Source of the DNA: CAXXOK01 sp964584315
Lineage (GTDB): Bacteria; Bacillota; Clostridia; Christensenellales; Aristaeellaceae
Assembly (NCBI GenBank): GCA_964584315.1
Contig: CAZOZO010000006.1
Location: 1 to 64,000 of the forward strand
Direction: 5' to 3'
DNA length: 64,000 bases
Of this stretch, positions 1-9,489 are shown in pieces. The notes under the pieces are model-generated. The model searched no databases, was not told where the DNA came from, and was given only the letters and a program-made list of their open reading frames with translations. The position numbers and the translations under genes are program-made. The stretch's first letter is position 1. Each line of letters opens with the position of its first letter.

Positions 1-16
1 TCAAGCGAGCTTTGTT

Positions 17-45
17 ATAATACCACCCTAGGGGGGGGTTGTCAA
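17..45 (-). promoter_or_regulatory. Leftward promoter with CsoR-like GC palindrome
   Basis: Read on the minus strand, a perfect TTGACA (40-45) and TATTAT (17-22) are 17 bp apart, pointing out of the window to the left. The spacer holds CCCTAGGG set in a C-tract/G-tract inverted repeat flanked by TACC, which resembles CsoR/FrmR-type operators. The controlled gene is outside the window, so the regulator family is inference. Confidence 0.5.
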
Positions 46-138
46 CACCTTTTTTCGCTAAATTTCACGATTTTCTAACCTTTTGCTGTATCCCGGATGT
101 TATAAATCATCATTGTTTAAATCGTCCGTGATAAACCG

Positions 139-163
139 AACGCAGGCGTTGGTCGCCTGCGTT
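139..163 (-). terminator. Terminator hairpin after the epimerase gene
   Basis: A 10-bp perfect stem (AACGCAGGCG / CGCCTGCGTT) with a 5-nt loop lies just downstream of the minus-strand epimerase stop codon. The following T-tract is weak and interrupted. Confidence 0.5.
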
Positions 164-189
164 TATGTTCGGTTATACCAGCTCGCACT

Positions 190-1206
190 TTACAGCTTCG
201 GCAGCTCGCGCACAAGCGCCTCGTAGCGTTCCACCACCGCGTCCGTCCACGCATCGAACTCGGGGTCCGGTTCCTGCAGCTCCGGGTGGCTGTAGATGTG
301 CGCGATGGTACGGCGGATGCCCTGATCAAAGCGCGTGGTGGCCGTATAGTCCGGCACGGCGCGCTTGATCTTGCTGTTGTCAAACATCACGGAGTTGCTC
401 TTGTCGCCAATCAGCTCGCCCACATAGTCGGCGCACAGAGTGGCAAGCGTCTCGCTGGCGATGTGCACGAGCTTTGGCGCGGTGCCGAGCGCCTCGCCGA
501 TGGCCGCGTAGATCTGGTTCCACGTCAGGCTCTCGTCGCCGGTGATCTGGTACGTCTCGCCAATGGCGTGCAGGTTGCCCATCAGCCCCACGAACGCCTT
601 GGCAAAGTCCGTATTGTGAGTGACTGTCCACAGCGACAACCCGTCGCCGGGCATGATCACCTTTTTACCCTGCCGGATGCGCTCCAGTACCGAGAAGCTG
701 CCGTGCCTGCCACGCAGGGCCAGCGGCACCAGCGTATCGCCGTAGGTGTGGCTGGGCCGGATGATTGTGATGGGGAACCCGTCCTTGCGGTACTGTGCCA
801 TCAGGTAGTCCTCACAGGCGATCTTATCACGGCTGTACTGCCAGAAGGGGTTGCAAAGCGGTGTACTCTCCGTGATCACGGGGCTGCTGAGCGGCTTCTG
901 GTATGCCGACGCGGAGCTGATGAAGAAGTACTGCTTCGTGATGCCGCTGAACAGCTTCACGTCCCGCTCCACCTGATCGACCGTGAAGGCGATAAAATCG
1001 GCCACCACGTCAAACTGCATCCCGGCAAGTTTTGCCTGTACATCCGCCACATCGCCTATATCCGCCTTGATCACATGCGCGCCCGCGGGCACATACTCGC
1101 TGCGCGTACCGCGGTTCAAAAGGTACAGCTCCCATCCCTTGCTGACGCACAGGGCCGAGATCGCCGTGCTGATGATGCCCGTGCCGCCAATGAATAATGC
1201 TTTCAT
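190..1206 (-). CDS. NAD(P)-dependent epimerase/dehydratase (extended SDR)
   Basis: A 338-residue protein of the extended short-chain dehydrogenase/epimerase family, predicted to act on a nucleotide sugar or similar substrate in the cytoplasm. The N-terminus carries the Rossmann motif GGTGIIS (residues 7-13). The catalytic YxxxK is Tyr124/Lys128, preceded by an FISSAS stretch (residues 95-100) that supplies the Ser. The C-terminal half contains the substrate-side segment typical of RfbB/NAD-binding-10 proteins (ITGDESLTWNQIY). The ATG at 1206 is preceded by a weak AGAGGTC site. It is transcribed alone, divergent from the PPK2 gene, and ends in a hairpin. Substrate cannot be read from sequence. 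Family assignment is secure, function is generic. Confidence 0.85.
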   Translation of the reverse strand: MKALFIGGTGIISTAISALCVSKGWELYLLNRGTRSEYVPAGAHVIKADIGDVADVQAKLAGMQFDVVADFIAFTVDQVERDVKLFSGITKQYFFISSASAYQKPLSSPVITESTPLCNPFWQYSRDKIACEDYLMAQYRKDGFPITIIRPSHTYGDTLVPLALRGRHGSFSVLERIRQGKKVIMPGDGLSLWTVTHNTDFAKAFVGLMGNLHAIGETYQITGDESLTWNQIYAAIGEALGTAPKLVHIASETLATLCADYVGELIGDKSNSVMFDNSKIKRAVPDYTATTRFDQGIRRTIAHIYSHPELQEPDPEFDAWTDAVVERYEALVRELPKL

Positions 1207-1483
1207 ACCTTATTCGACCTCTCTTTATTTCATTCAAACGCTCATGGGTGCGCCGGGGGATGCGATTGGCGGTCAAGATGCCCATGTAATGTTCTTTCTA
1301 GATATCCGCCGTTCGCGCCGCCCTGTGCTCGTTCCCTGTCGCCATTCTACCATACCAGGCAATGGGTGGCAAGGGCGCACCCCAATGTAAAATTGCTGAA
1401 AACAGAAGGAATTGCGTAGCTAGAAGGGAATATCTTCCTCATATCCATGTCCCATTACGGAATGCAGAGCGGAGGGAACACCC

Positions 1484-3421
1484 GTGACCGAGAAGCACGA
1501 TACAGCGCCAGCCGCGGCGCAGGCCAGCGGCGTTTCAAAGCCAAAACCTGTCAAGCCGAGCCCCACAGCGGCAAAGAAGCCCGCGGCCAAGGCCGCCACC
1601 GCAAAGCCACCCGTCAAACAGGCCGCCAACGCTGCCGCCAAACCCGCCGCGCGGACGGGCGCGGCTGCGTCCAAGGCACGCTCCGCCGCCAAACCGGCGC
1701 AGCCCAGGCAGGTAAAGGCAGCAGCTGTGGCGCACAGCGCCGCGCCCTTCGAAGCACCATCGGCACCTCAGCCCGCCGCCGTGCCAGCGCCGCTCCCCGG
1801 GGTGCCTGAAGCCGCGGTTCCCGCCGTTGCACAGCCCGCGGAGATCGGTCTGACTGCCAGTATCTCGCAGGACCCTGCCGACCTGCGCGACAGCGATGAT
1901 GCCACGGTCGAGCCGCCCAAGGACTTCATCTCCGACCCTGCCGACGAAGAAACCCCCGCCGCGCCGGACAGCGTCGATCTGGACGCATTGCGCAACCGCC
2001 TGATGGCCCTGCAGCAGCAGGTGCGTGCCGCGGGCATCCCCGTGGTCATCCTCTTTGAGGGGTGGGACGCGGCTGGCAAGGGCACCATGCTATCCAAGCT
2101 GATCGAAGGGCTCGACCCCCGCGGTTATCAGGTATACCCCGTGCGCAAGCCCACCGCCGAGGAGCGCGCCTACCCCGCCATGCGCCGCTACTGCATAAAC
2201 CTGCCCGCCAAAGGTGATATATCGCTGTTCTGCGGCAGCTGGTACCGCGAGGTGAGCAACGCCTGCTTCGAAAGCAAAGCCGCGCGCAGGCGCCTGAGCG
2301 CGGCCTATGACGAGATCGCGAGCCTGGAAAGCCAGCTGGTGTGCGACGGCACGCTGCTGATCAAGTTTTTCCTGCACATCCCCCGCAAGGAGCAAAAGGC
2401 CCGCCTCAAGGAGCTGGAGAGCCACAAGAGCACGCGCTGGCGTGTGGAAAAAGAGGACTGGGAGCAGAACGAGCGCTACGAAGAATACCTGCGCCTTTAC
2501 GATGCGATGATCGCGCGCACCAATTACGACGGCGCGCTGTGGCACGTGCTGCGCAGCGACAACCGGCGCATCTGCATCCAGCAGATCTACGATACCGTGC
2601 TGGAGGCGTTCGAGGGGGCGCTCAAGGATCGTGCCGATGGGGCGCGCGCCTGGGATTTGCCCTATTTGCCGCATCTGGAGAGCATGAATACCGTGACCAT
2701 CCCCCAGTTGGACGCATTCGACCCGGAGCAGGCGCTCGCCGACCCTTACAAGCCCGCCATCGATAAAGCGCAAAAACAGCTCAACAAGCTGCAAAACGAG
2801 CTTTACCGACGCGGTGTGTCCATGGTAATCGGCTTTGAGGGGTGGGACGCCGCCGGTAAAGGCGGCGCGATCCGCCGCCTGACATCGGCGCTGGATGCGC
2901 GCGGGTTCGACGTGATCCCCGTCGCCGCCCCCACGCCGCAGGAGAAGGCCCACCACCACCTGTGGCGCTTCTGGAACGCGCTGCCCAGCGACGGCGATAT
3001 CGCCATCTTCGACCGCACCTGGTACGGTCGGGTGCTGGTAGAGCGCGTTGAGGGCTTCTGCACCGAGGCGCAGTGGAAGCGTGCCTATGAGGAGATCAAC
3101 CGTTTCGAGGCCGAGATTGCCGTGCACGGCACCGTGTTGGTCAAGTTCTGGCTGCATATCGACCAGGATACCCAGCTCACCCGTTTCAACGACCGCCAGA
3201 GTGCGCCGGACAAGCAGTGGAAGATCACTGAGGACGACTGGCGCAACCGCGATAAGTGGCCCGCCTACGCCGTCGCCGTGAACGACATGCTGCAAAAGAC
3301 CAACACTGCCTCCGCCCCGTGGACGGTGGTGGAGGCCAACAACAAGCAGTATGCGCGCCTCAAGGTGCTGCAAACGGTTATCCGCGCCGCGGAGGCGAGG
3401 CTGGAAGCCGATAGGGAATGA
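1484..3421 (+). CDS. Tandem-domain PPK2 (polyphosphate:AMP phosphotransferase-like) with basic Ala/Lys/Pro tail
   Basis: Transfers phosphate between polyphosphate and nucleotides. Two PPK2 domains follow each other: Walker A motifs read EGWDAAGKGT (about residue 190) and EGWDAAGKGG (about residue 449). Domain 2 has the intact lid/Walker B FDRTWYGR. In domain 1 the same place reads FCGSWYRE, so the Asp-Arg pair is lost and it is probably non-catalytic, as known for class II (PAP-type) PPK2 enzymes. The first ~110 residues are low-complexity Ala/Lys/Pro-rich, like histone H1 or AlgP tails, then an acidic stretch leads into domain 1. This extension is not usual for the family. The start is GTG at 1484, 7 nt after GGAGGG. 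It is a single gene, convergent with the LCP gene across a shared terminator. Confidence 0.88.
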   Translation: MTEKHDTAPAAAQASGVSKPKPVKPSPTAAKKPAAKAATAKPPVKQAANAAAKPAARTGAAASKARSAAKPAQPRQVKAAAVAHSAAPFEAPSAPQPAAVPAPLPGVPEAAVPAVAQPAEIGLTASISQDPADLRDSDDATVEPPKDFISDPADEETPAAPDSVDLDALRNRLMALQQQVRAAGIPVVILFEGWDAAGKGTMLSKLIEGLDPRGYQVYPVRKPTAEERAYPAMRRYCINLPAKGDISLFCGSWYREVSNACFESKAARRRLSAAYDEIASLESQLVCDGTLLIKFFLHIPRKEQKARLKELESHKSTRWRVEKEDWEQNERYEEYLRLYDAMIARTNYDGALWHVLRSDNRRICIQQIYDTVLEAFEGALKDRADGARAWDLPYLPHLESMNTVTIPQLDAFDPEQALADPYKPAIDKAQKQLNKLQNELYRRGVSMVIGFEGWDAAGKGGAIRRLTSALDARGFDVIPVAAPTPQEKAHHHLWRFWNALPSDGDIAIFDRTWYGRVLVERVEGFCTEAQWKRAYEEINRFEAEIAVHGTVLVKFWLHIDQDTQLTRFNDRQSAPDKQWKITEDDWRNRDKWPAYAVAVNDMLQKTNTASAPWTVVEANNKQYARLKVLQTVIRAAEARLEADRE

Positions 3422-3607
3422 GTTGCCGCAGGCATGATGGTTGCCAGCGCGCTTCTCTCCCAGGATTTTATCGTGTAGGCTAGCGCGCACCGCGTTTCCT
3501 CGGCCACCGCATATCGGGCAACAAGCAAAGTCGGGTTCCGCCCTCCATTCAAGTCCGAAGCCATATGACCATCCGCTGCGAATATCACGGTAACTTCGGT
3601 ACCAAAC

Positions 3608-3661
3608 AAAACCGGCGTTCCCTTCGCAAAGCATTTTGCCTTGCGGGGAACGCCGGTTTTT
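3608..3661. terminator. Bidirectional terminator between PPK2 and LCP genes
   Basis: AAAACCGGCGTTCC pairs with GGAACGCCGGTTTT across a structured loop, so it has a U-run in both directions. It separates convergent genes. The 186 bp before it (3422-3607) show no gene. Confidence 0.8.
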
Positions 3662-3693
3662 GATAGGCTTTGGCGTTTGGTCTGCCGCGCCCG

Positions 3694-4872
3694 TCAGTCC
3701 TTATAGTAGCTCTGCCCGTAGATGAAGGTCTGCATCGCTTCGATGTTTTCCTTGATACGCGCGTCATTGCGGAACACGACCATCGACTTGCTTGCGTCGC
3801 CGCCGTACTTCCACGTGCCTTCCAGGGGAACGCGAAGCTGATCCAGCACACTGCCGCCACTCTGCAGGTTCTTCATCGCGTCGCCGCCGATCACGATACC
3901 GCCGTAGCCAAGCATGTCGGCAGCGGTCAGGTTGGTCGCGCCAAAGGGCAGCGCCACCTCGATCAGCCCCACCAGCTTCTCGATGGTGATATCCTTCATG
4001 ACCTGCGTCATCAGTGTGGCCAGCAGCTTGCGCTGGCGCTCAGATCGGGCAAAATCATCGTCGATGCCACGGATGCGCGCAAAGGTGACCGCCTGCATGC
4101 CGTCCAGGTGCTGCACGCCATCGACGTCCTTGACCTTGGCGCGCTTCACTTTATCCATGGGCTCCTTGCGAAGCTCATAGTTGATGCGGTTGGCCTCGAT
4201 GCTGGTCATATCCATGTCCACGCCGCCCAGCGCATCAATGATGCTCGCCAGACCGTGGATGTTCACCAGCACGTATTTGCTGATGTTCATCTGGAAATTG
4301 CGGTTCACGGTCTTGATGGCGAGGTAGGCACCCTTTTGCAGGTCGCCGTCCTTGCTGCCGAATTTGAACGCCACATTGATACGGTTCTTATCCTTATAAC
4401 CCGGAATCACCACGGCGGTATCGCGGGTGATGCTGGTAAGCTTGACAGCGCCGGTGGTCAGGTTCAGCGAGCAGATGATGACCGCGTCACTGCGGCCGGT
4501 CATCAGCTCTTCGGAGCGGTTGTCCACGCCCAGCAGCAGGATGTTGACCACATCCTCCGGCAGCGCGGTGTTCAGCTCCAGGTCGTCCATGGCTGCGTCG
4601 CCGGACTGGGCCGAGGCCGCCAGCGCGTCCTCCAGCTCGCTCATTAGGGCTGCGTCGTCGGCCGTGGCGGTCGCGCCCTCGGCGGCGTCCTCGCTGGCCC
4701 ACTCAAGCCACTGCGCCTTTTCGGCATCGCTCAGGTCAGGGTTGTCGGTAATGCCCGCCGCGGCGTCGCCAGTCTCATCCAGCGAACTCTGCGCAAGGCC
4801 GTACAGGGGCGAGGCAAGCAATACAAAGGCGCACACGAGCGCCGCCAGCAGTCGGGTCCAAAGGCGGTTCAT
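3694..4872 (-). CDS. LytR-CpsA-Psr (LCP) family cell-wall polymer ligase
   Basis: A 392-residue membrane-anchored protein expected to attach teichoic-acid-like or capsular glycopolymers from lipid carriers to peptidoglycan outside the membrane. The N-terminus is a signal anchor (MNRLWTRLLAALVCAFVLLA). After a ~75-residue acidic, Ala-rich spacer comes the LCP domain, with NILLLGVDNR, SDAVIICSLN, the SITRDTAV segment with the conserved Arg/Asp, and RIRGIDDDFARSERQRKLL, the hallmark Arg-rich motif. The ATG at 4872 is preferred over an upstream in-frame ATG because AAGGAGG lies 8 nt ahead of it. It follows the large secreted protein by 46 bp and is probably cotranscribed. Confidence 0.92.
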   Translation of the reverse strand: MNRLWTRLLAALVCAFVLLASPLYGLAQSSLDETGDAAAGITDNPDLSDAEKAQWLEWASEDAAEGATATADDAALMSELEDALAASAQSGDAAMDDLELNTALPEDVVNILLLGVDNRSEELMTGRSDAVIICSLNLTTGAVKLTSITRDTAVVIPGYKDKNRINVAFKFGSKDGDLQKGAYLAIKTVNRNFQMNISKYVLVNIHGLASIIDALGGVDMDMTSIEANRINYELRKEPMDKVKRAKVKDVDGVQHLDGMQAVTFARIRGIDDDFARSERQRKLLATLMTQVMKDITIEKLVGLIEVALPFGATNLTAADMLGYGGIVIGGDAMKNLQSGGSVLDQLRVPLEGTWKYGGDASKSMVVFRNDARIKENIEAMQTFIYGQSYYKD

Positions 4873-4918
4873 CAGCAATATTCCTCCTTGCGCCGCAGCG
4901 GGGCGGCGGCAATTTCGG

Positions 4919-7900
4919 TCACGGGGCAACGGCGCTCGCGAGCCCGTACAGGCCGTTTTGCAGGTGCCGCACCATCAGGAACGGGCTGGTCTGCATGATG
5001 GCGGTATACGGTAGCGCCTCAGTCTCGGATGCAGTATAGGGCACCACAAGCTGGCTGTCAAGCGTCTGCGTGCCGCCCTCGTAATATTTGAGGGTCACGC
5101 CCAACGCGCGGAGACGTTCCTGCATGATGCGCAGCATCAGCTCCATGGTGTCAGTGGTCAGCGCATCCTCGTCCACGGCGTCAGCCTGTTTTTTGCCCAC
5201 CACCATCTCGGCGATCTCCGGCGTGGTATCGGTTGCGCCGGTCAGGTATGCGCTCGCGTCAAACGACATGCGCGCGCTGGGGATCAGCCCCGCGATGTCC
5301 AGCGTCTTCCCGCCGCTGACCGCCTCGATGCGCACATGCATCATGGCCGCACCCAGCGCCTTGTCGGTCTGCGCGTCCTCGGGGTAGTCGGCAAGGTCGC
5401 TCACGCGCGCCACCGGCGCCAGCGTGATCTGGTACCGCGCGCCCGTCTGCGTGAGGCCTGCCTCGGCCATGGCCTGCCGCACCGTGTCGGTCTGCAGGTC
5501 CGCAAGGTCGAGGGTCACCAGCACGCCCTGCAGGCGGAAGCCCAGCGAAGTGATGCGCTGCGCCTTGAACCGGCTCAGGTGGTAGCCGGACAGCGACAGC
5601 GTGCGCGGGCTCAGCAGCAGCTTTCCATCCGCATCAGTCGCGTAGCCGCCGTCGTCGTTGATCTCCGGCTCGCCCTCCACCAGCACCATCGCCTGGTCAA
5701 ACCCGTGCTTGAGCCGCAGCTGCGGCGTGAAGGGGCGGGCGCGACGGTCGTCGGTATCGATCACCATCTCGCCGTAACCCGTGCCGCTGATGTTCATGCG
5801 GTTGCCTGTGCGCAGGATCAGGTCCAGCTTCATCCCGTCGCTGAACTCGATGATCTGGTGCACCGGGTCGATGATGCTCAGCGGATCGACCTTGATGTAG
5901 TGCCCGGGGCCCCAATCGATGAAGAACATGGGGCTCAGCGGATCGATGCGCAGCTCGTAACAGTCCGGCGCGACCAGCCAGCGGGTGTGGTAGGGGTAAT
6001 TGCCAACGCGCTCGCCCTTTTCACGGCCCAGCGGGCCGGTCACCTCGTCGCTGCCGAACATCTCGCTGTACGTATAGGTGAATTCCGGGTCGGGCTTGCC
6101 TTTGACCTTGTAGGCAGGGTCAGGGTATATCCATACCACCTTGGGCGTGATGGAAACGCCAACATAGGTCACGCCGGGCAGGTATTCCGCATGCCCCGCG
6201 GGTATCTCCACCACGGCGGTGTATTCGCCCACATCCTTGGGCGCGGAGCCCAGCAGCACCGTGCCCCTGTACCAGGTGACGGTCGCGCCGCCCGGTATCT
6301 GCCCGCTGCGGAAGCGGAAGGCCGCCTGGTCATATTCCTTGGTCTGGTTTGCCAGCGTGAAGGCCCTACGAGGCGTGGTGACCGTGAACGTGAACTGCTC
6401 GCTGAACTGGAACGCATCCGCGGTATCGGCTGTCAGGCTCTGCCCCGCCTGCCGGGCCGCATAGGCGCGGTAGGTGACCACGTCGCCCGCCTTGAGACCC
6501 GGTATGTTGCACTCGCCGTACAGGCGCGGCACCTGCGTCGCGTCCGCCACAAAGGTATCCGGCATGACGGCGCCCGCGCGGTTCACATACGCCTGCACGC
6601 CCGCCGTCTGCGCATTCACGGTGGTAAAGGTCACATAGCCCGCCGCGTGGCTGGCCACGGCGCTGATCTCGGGCAGCGCGTCAGGGTTGGCGGCAACGCC
6701 GGTCAGGATCTCGGCATAGGTGTTGGCCTGTGAAAGCACCACCACGGATGCCTTGGTCACCGCACGGCTGCCCCACAGGGTCACGAGGCCGTTTGCAGCC
6801 GTGGTGGTACGAAACGGCGTGCCCGCGCCGATGCGCAGGGTGACCGCCGTATTGTTCAGCGGCGCGAGGGATGAATCCGTCACGCTGATGACCGTGGGCT
6901 TGAGCGAGCTGCCCCCCAGCGACCCGCCGGAGGAGAGCGAGACGTTCGTGTAGGAGCCCACGCTGATAGCCGCGCCGCCATCCGCGACCGAAGCCAGCAG
7001 CAGCGCGCCCGTGCCGCCCGCCGCAAACGTGGCGCCCGCGCCCAGCGTAAGCCCGCTACCGAACTGGCTGCTGCCCTCCAGCGCAAGCGTCACGTTCGCC
7101 CCCGCGCCAGCGGCCAGCGAGCCGCCCGTGCGCACGCCGCGCAGGATCAGCGTTACGGTGATGCCGTCCGCGACTGTGATACTGCCGCCGGTAGAGCCGT
7201 CCGTCTCGATCACGTAGTTACCGCCTGTGGCGATGTTCAGCCCCGCGTCGCCCAGCGTGAGCGTCTGCGTGCCCACGGGGATCTGAATGGCCGTGAGCGC
7301 CGTTCCGCTGGCTCGCACATCGTATTTCATGCCGCTGGCTGGCGCGGGCAGGGGTGCGTAGAACGTGGCGGTTTCGCCCGCCGCGCTGGCGATGGCGTAG
7401 GCCTTGCCGTTATACGTGAGCGAAGTGACCGTGCCCAGATCGATGGGTGATGTGAGCTGCTGCCAGCCGCTTTGCCAGCCGCCGCCCGCTGCGCCGTAGG
7501 TGATGCGCACGCCGCCCACGCAGCGCAGCGTGTCCGTGGCGAGGGTGTCCAGTACCAGCGTGCCGCTGCCGGTCACCGTCGCGGTGCTTGCGCCCGTCAG
7601 ATCGCCGGCGCTGCACGGGCCATTCACGTGGACGCGCGCGGAGCGGCTCATCGTGATATCGGCAGCCGAGCCCAGCAGGATGTTGCTGAGCACCAGCGAC
7701 ACACCGCTCTGGTCAACCGTCAGGTTGTGGTACAGCGGCGATCCGCCGCTGGAGATGATCGACGTGCTGGTATCCGCCACGGCGGTATACTCCGCCGCAC
7801 CGTCCATATCGAACGAATCGCTCACGCTGGGGTCAGGGTCGTAGGATTGCACGGCCAGCACCCCGCCCAGTACGCTGCCGCGGTAGGTGGCGCCGCCGCC

Positions 7901-8869
7901 CAGCACGGGCAACCAAAGGTGCGCCTGCCCGGTATAATCCGGCGTGGTGAAGGGGAAGGCGGCCCCGTCGACAGTAGCGGAAGTCGCGCCCGTCGCGTCG
8001 CACTCAAACAGCGTGCGGCCGTTCTGGCTGCTCGCGCCCGCGGGCAGGCCGATGCTGCCGCCCAGCATGGTGAGCCGCGCGGTTCCCAGATCGTCCATCG
8101 CGCCAATCAGCAGGCTGCCGGTGCCATCGAAGGTCACCTCGCCGCTGCCCGCGTGCATCGCGTCGATGCCGTTCAGGCCGGTGAAGCTCATCTCCAGCGA
8201 AACGCCGCCCCCCAGCGTCAGCTCGCCGATGGTGGCATACTGCAAAACCAGCGCCACGGCCAGGTTGTCGCTCACGACCACCCTGGAAAGGCTGCTGCCG
8301 CCGGAGAGGATATAGGTGCCGCTGCGGTACAGCGTGGTCGTGCCGTCGATCAGGGTGACAGGGCCGGGCGCTGGTGCAGCAAACAGCGCCATCATGGGCA
8401 TGGCGTCGGTCGCGGCGGGCAAGCCCTCGCCATGGGCTAGCATCCACTCGCCCAGCGGGCATAGCGCCACCAAAGCCCCATCCGCGTCATAGCCCAGGTG
8501 GGCGCAGCCTTCAATATCGCAAACGGGCGGCGTATCGGTGGCCGCGGGCGTCTCGGAAACATCCGGCGTGGTGGAGCCATCCGGCGTGGTAGACGCGTCG
8601 GGCGTGGTTGAACCATCCGGCGTGGTGGAACTGTCCGGCGTGGTGGAACTGTCCGGCGTAGCCGAACTGTCCGGCGTGGCAGTCGCGTCCGTAGGCGCTG
8701 CCGTGTCGGTCGGGGCTGGCGTGTCCGTCGCGGCAATTTCCGATACGGTCGGGGGCGGCTCGACCGTGCCGCCTTCCTCCGCGAGCACAAACGCGCCCTG
8801 ACAGAGCAATACAGCGCACAGCGCGAGCGCCAGTGTGCCGCGCAGCCTGCGCCAAGCCGTACCAGTCAT
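4919..8869 (-). CDS. Very large secreted repeat protein, function unknown
   Basis: About 1316 residues, exported by a clear signal peptide (hydrophobic LALALCAVLLCQGAFVLA, then AEEG). Residues ~40-110 form a Thr/Pro/Asp/Ser linker built from six-residue units (TPDGST type). The middle ~700 residues are Gly/Ser/Thr-rich with repeating LTLGGG.. and ILSGGSS.. beta-strand-like segments, resembling parallel beta-helix or carbohydrate-binding-type repeats. Around two thirds along comes an MBG/Ig-like stretch (YKVKGKPDPEFTYT), then a mixed C-terminal domain of ~350 residues. There is no LPXTG motif or SLH domain, so the mode of surface attachment is unclear. ATG at 8869 follows GAGGGG. It sits between queT and the LCP gene. 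I do not recognise a specific function; adhesin or matrix protein is the likeliest guess. Confidence 0.75.
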   Translation of the reverse strand: MTGTAWRRLRGTLALALCAVLLCQGAFVLAEEGGTVEPPPTVSEIAATDTPAPTDTAAPTDATATPDSSATPDSSTTPDSSTTPDGSTTPDASTTPDGSTTPDVSETPAATDTPPVCDIEGCAHLGYDADGALVALCPLGEWMLAHGEGLPAATDAMPMMALFAAPAPGPVTLIDGTTTLYRSGTYILSGGSSLSRVVVSDNLAVALVLQYATIGELTLGGGVSLEMSFTGLNGIDAMHAGSGEVTFDGTGSLLIGAMDDLGTARLTMLGGSIGLPAGASSQNGRTLFECDATGATSATVDGAAFPFTTPDYTGQAHLWLPVLGGGATYRGSVLGGVLAVQSYDPDPSVSDSFDMDGAAEYTAVADTSTSIISSGGSPLYHNLTVDQSGVSLVLSNILLGSAADITMSRSARVHVNGPCSAGDLTGASTATVTGSGTLVLDTLATDTLRCVGGVRITYGAAGGGWQSGWQQLTSPIDLGTVTSLTYNGKAYAIASAAGETATFYAPLPAPASGMKYDVRASGTALTAIQIPVGTQTLTLGDAGLNIATGGNYVIETDGSTGGSITVADGITVTLILRGVRTGGSLAAGAGANVTLALEGSSQFGSGLTLGAGATFAAGGTGALLLASVADGGAAISVGSYTNVSLSSGGSLGGSSLKPTVISVTDSSLAPLNNTAVTLRIGAGTPFRTTTAANGLVTLWGSRAVTKASVVVLSQANTYAEILTGVAANPDALPEISAVASHAAGYVTFTTVNAQTAGVQAYVNRAGAVMPDTFVADATQVPRLYGECNIPGLKAGDVVTYRAYAARQAGQSLTADTADAFQFSEQFTFTVTTPRRAFTLANQTKEYDQAAFRFRSGQIPGGATVTWYRGTVLLGSAPKDVGEYTAVVEIPAGHAEYLPGVTYVGVSITPKVVWIYPDPAYKVKGKPDPEFTYTYSEMFGSDEVTGPLGREKGERVGNYPYHTRWLVAPDCYELRIDPLSPMFFIDWGPGHYIKVDPLSIIDPVHQIIEFSDGMKLDLILRTGNRMNISGTGYGEMVIDTDDRRARPFTPQLRLKHGFDQAMVLVEGEPEINDDGGYATDADGKLLLSPRTLSLSGYHLSRFKAQRITSLGFRLQGVLVTLDLADLQTDTVRQAMAEAGLTQTGARYQITLAPVARVSDLADYPEDAQTDKALGAAMMHVRIEAVSGGKTLDIAGLIPSARMSFDASAYLTGATDTTPEIAEMVVGKKQADAVDEDALTTDTMELMLRIMQERLRALGVTLKYYEGGTQTLDSQLVVPYTASETEALPYTAIMQTSPFLMVRHLQNGLYGLASAVAP
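8562..8687 (-). repeat. Seven-unit 18-bp tandem repeat encoding TPDxSx linker
   Basis: Seven contiguous 18-bp units starting at 8562, 8580, 8598, 8616, 8634, 8652 and 8670 share TCCGGCGTGGTGGAACTG (plus-strand reading). The units at 8616 and 8634 are identical. Each codes for one hexapeptide of the TPDSST/TPDGST type, so copy-number change keeps the reading frame. Confidence 0.9.
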
Positions 8870-8897
8870 GATGTCGCCCCTCTTACCTGACCGCCCT

Positions 8898-9458
8898 TCA
8901 GCGGTTTTCTTCCTTTGAATCAACGTGCGTGGCATCCGTTTTCTTCACCGAAGTCGAAATTTCCGCCTGCTCGGTCGCCAGCGCCTGCAGCGCGGGCACG
9001 CGGCGCAGTGCGAACACCATCGGCACGCCCAGCAGGTAGGCCACCGCCGCCTCACCGATGCCCACCGTGGCGATGGCGGGCCACAGCAGCACGTCTGCCA
9101 GCGTAAAATGCAGCACCAGCCCGATGATCACGGCATTGCACACGACCGGCATCGCGGCCGCCAGCCATACGTTTTTGCGCAGCCTGCGGGTCAGCATCGC
9201 CGCCAGCAGCGTGGCCAGCGTGCCAAAGACGATATCCCACACCGTGGCGCTGCCAAGCAGGTTTGCGATCAGGCAACCCAGCGCCAGCCCCGGCACCGCC
9301 TGCGGAAAGAGCACCGGCAGCAGCGTGAGCGCCTCGCTGACCCGAAACTGCACCGGCCCGTAGCTGATGGCAGCAAAGAGCAGCGTGAGCGCCGCATAGA
9401 GCGCCGCGATGACCGCGGCGATGGTCAAGTCCCGTACCGAAAGCGAAGGTTTTGTCAT
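8898..9458 (-). CDS. queT: QueT family queuosine-precursor transporter
   Basis: A 186-residue membrane protein of the QueT group (ECF-type S component), predicted to import preQ0/preQ1 for queuosine tRNA modification. The family signature runs through the first 70 residues: RDLTIAAVIAALYAALT, then ISYGPVQFRVSEALTLLPVL and GLALGCLIANLLGS. Five to six hydrophobic helices fill the protein, ending in a charged cytoplasmic tail. The ATG at 9458 follows GGAGG by 7 nt, and longer in-frame extensions upstream lack a ribosome site and membrane character. It lies 28 bp before the large secreted protein. A candidate preQ1-responsive leader precedes it. Confidence in the family is high. Confidence 0.9.
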   Translation of the reverse strand: MTKPSLSVRDLTIAAVIAALYAALTLLFAAISYGPVQFRVSEALTLLPVLFPQAVPGLALGCLIANLLGSATVWDIVFGTLATLLAAMLTRRLRKNVWLAAAMPVVCNAVIIGLVLHFTLADVLLWPAIATVGIGEAAVAYLLGVPMVFALRRVPALQALATEQAEISTSVKKTDATHVDSKEENR

Positions 9459-9489
9459 GGTATATCCTCCAAACATGCGCCCCTGAGGA

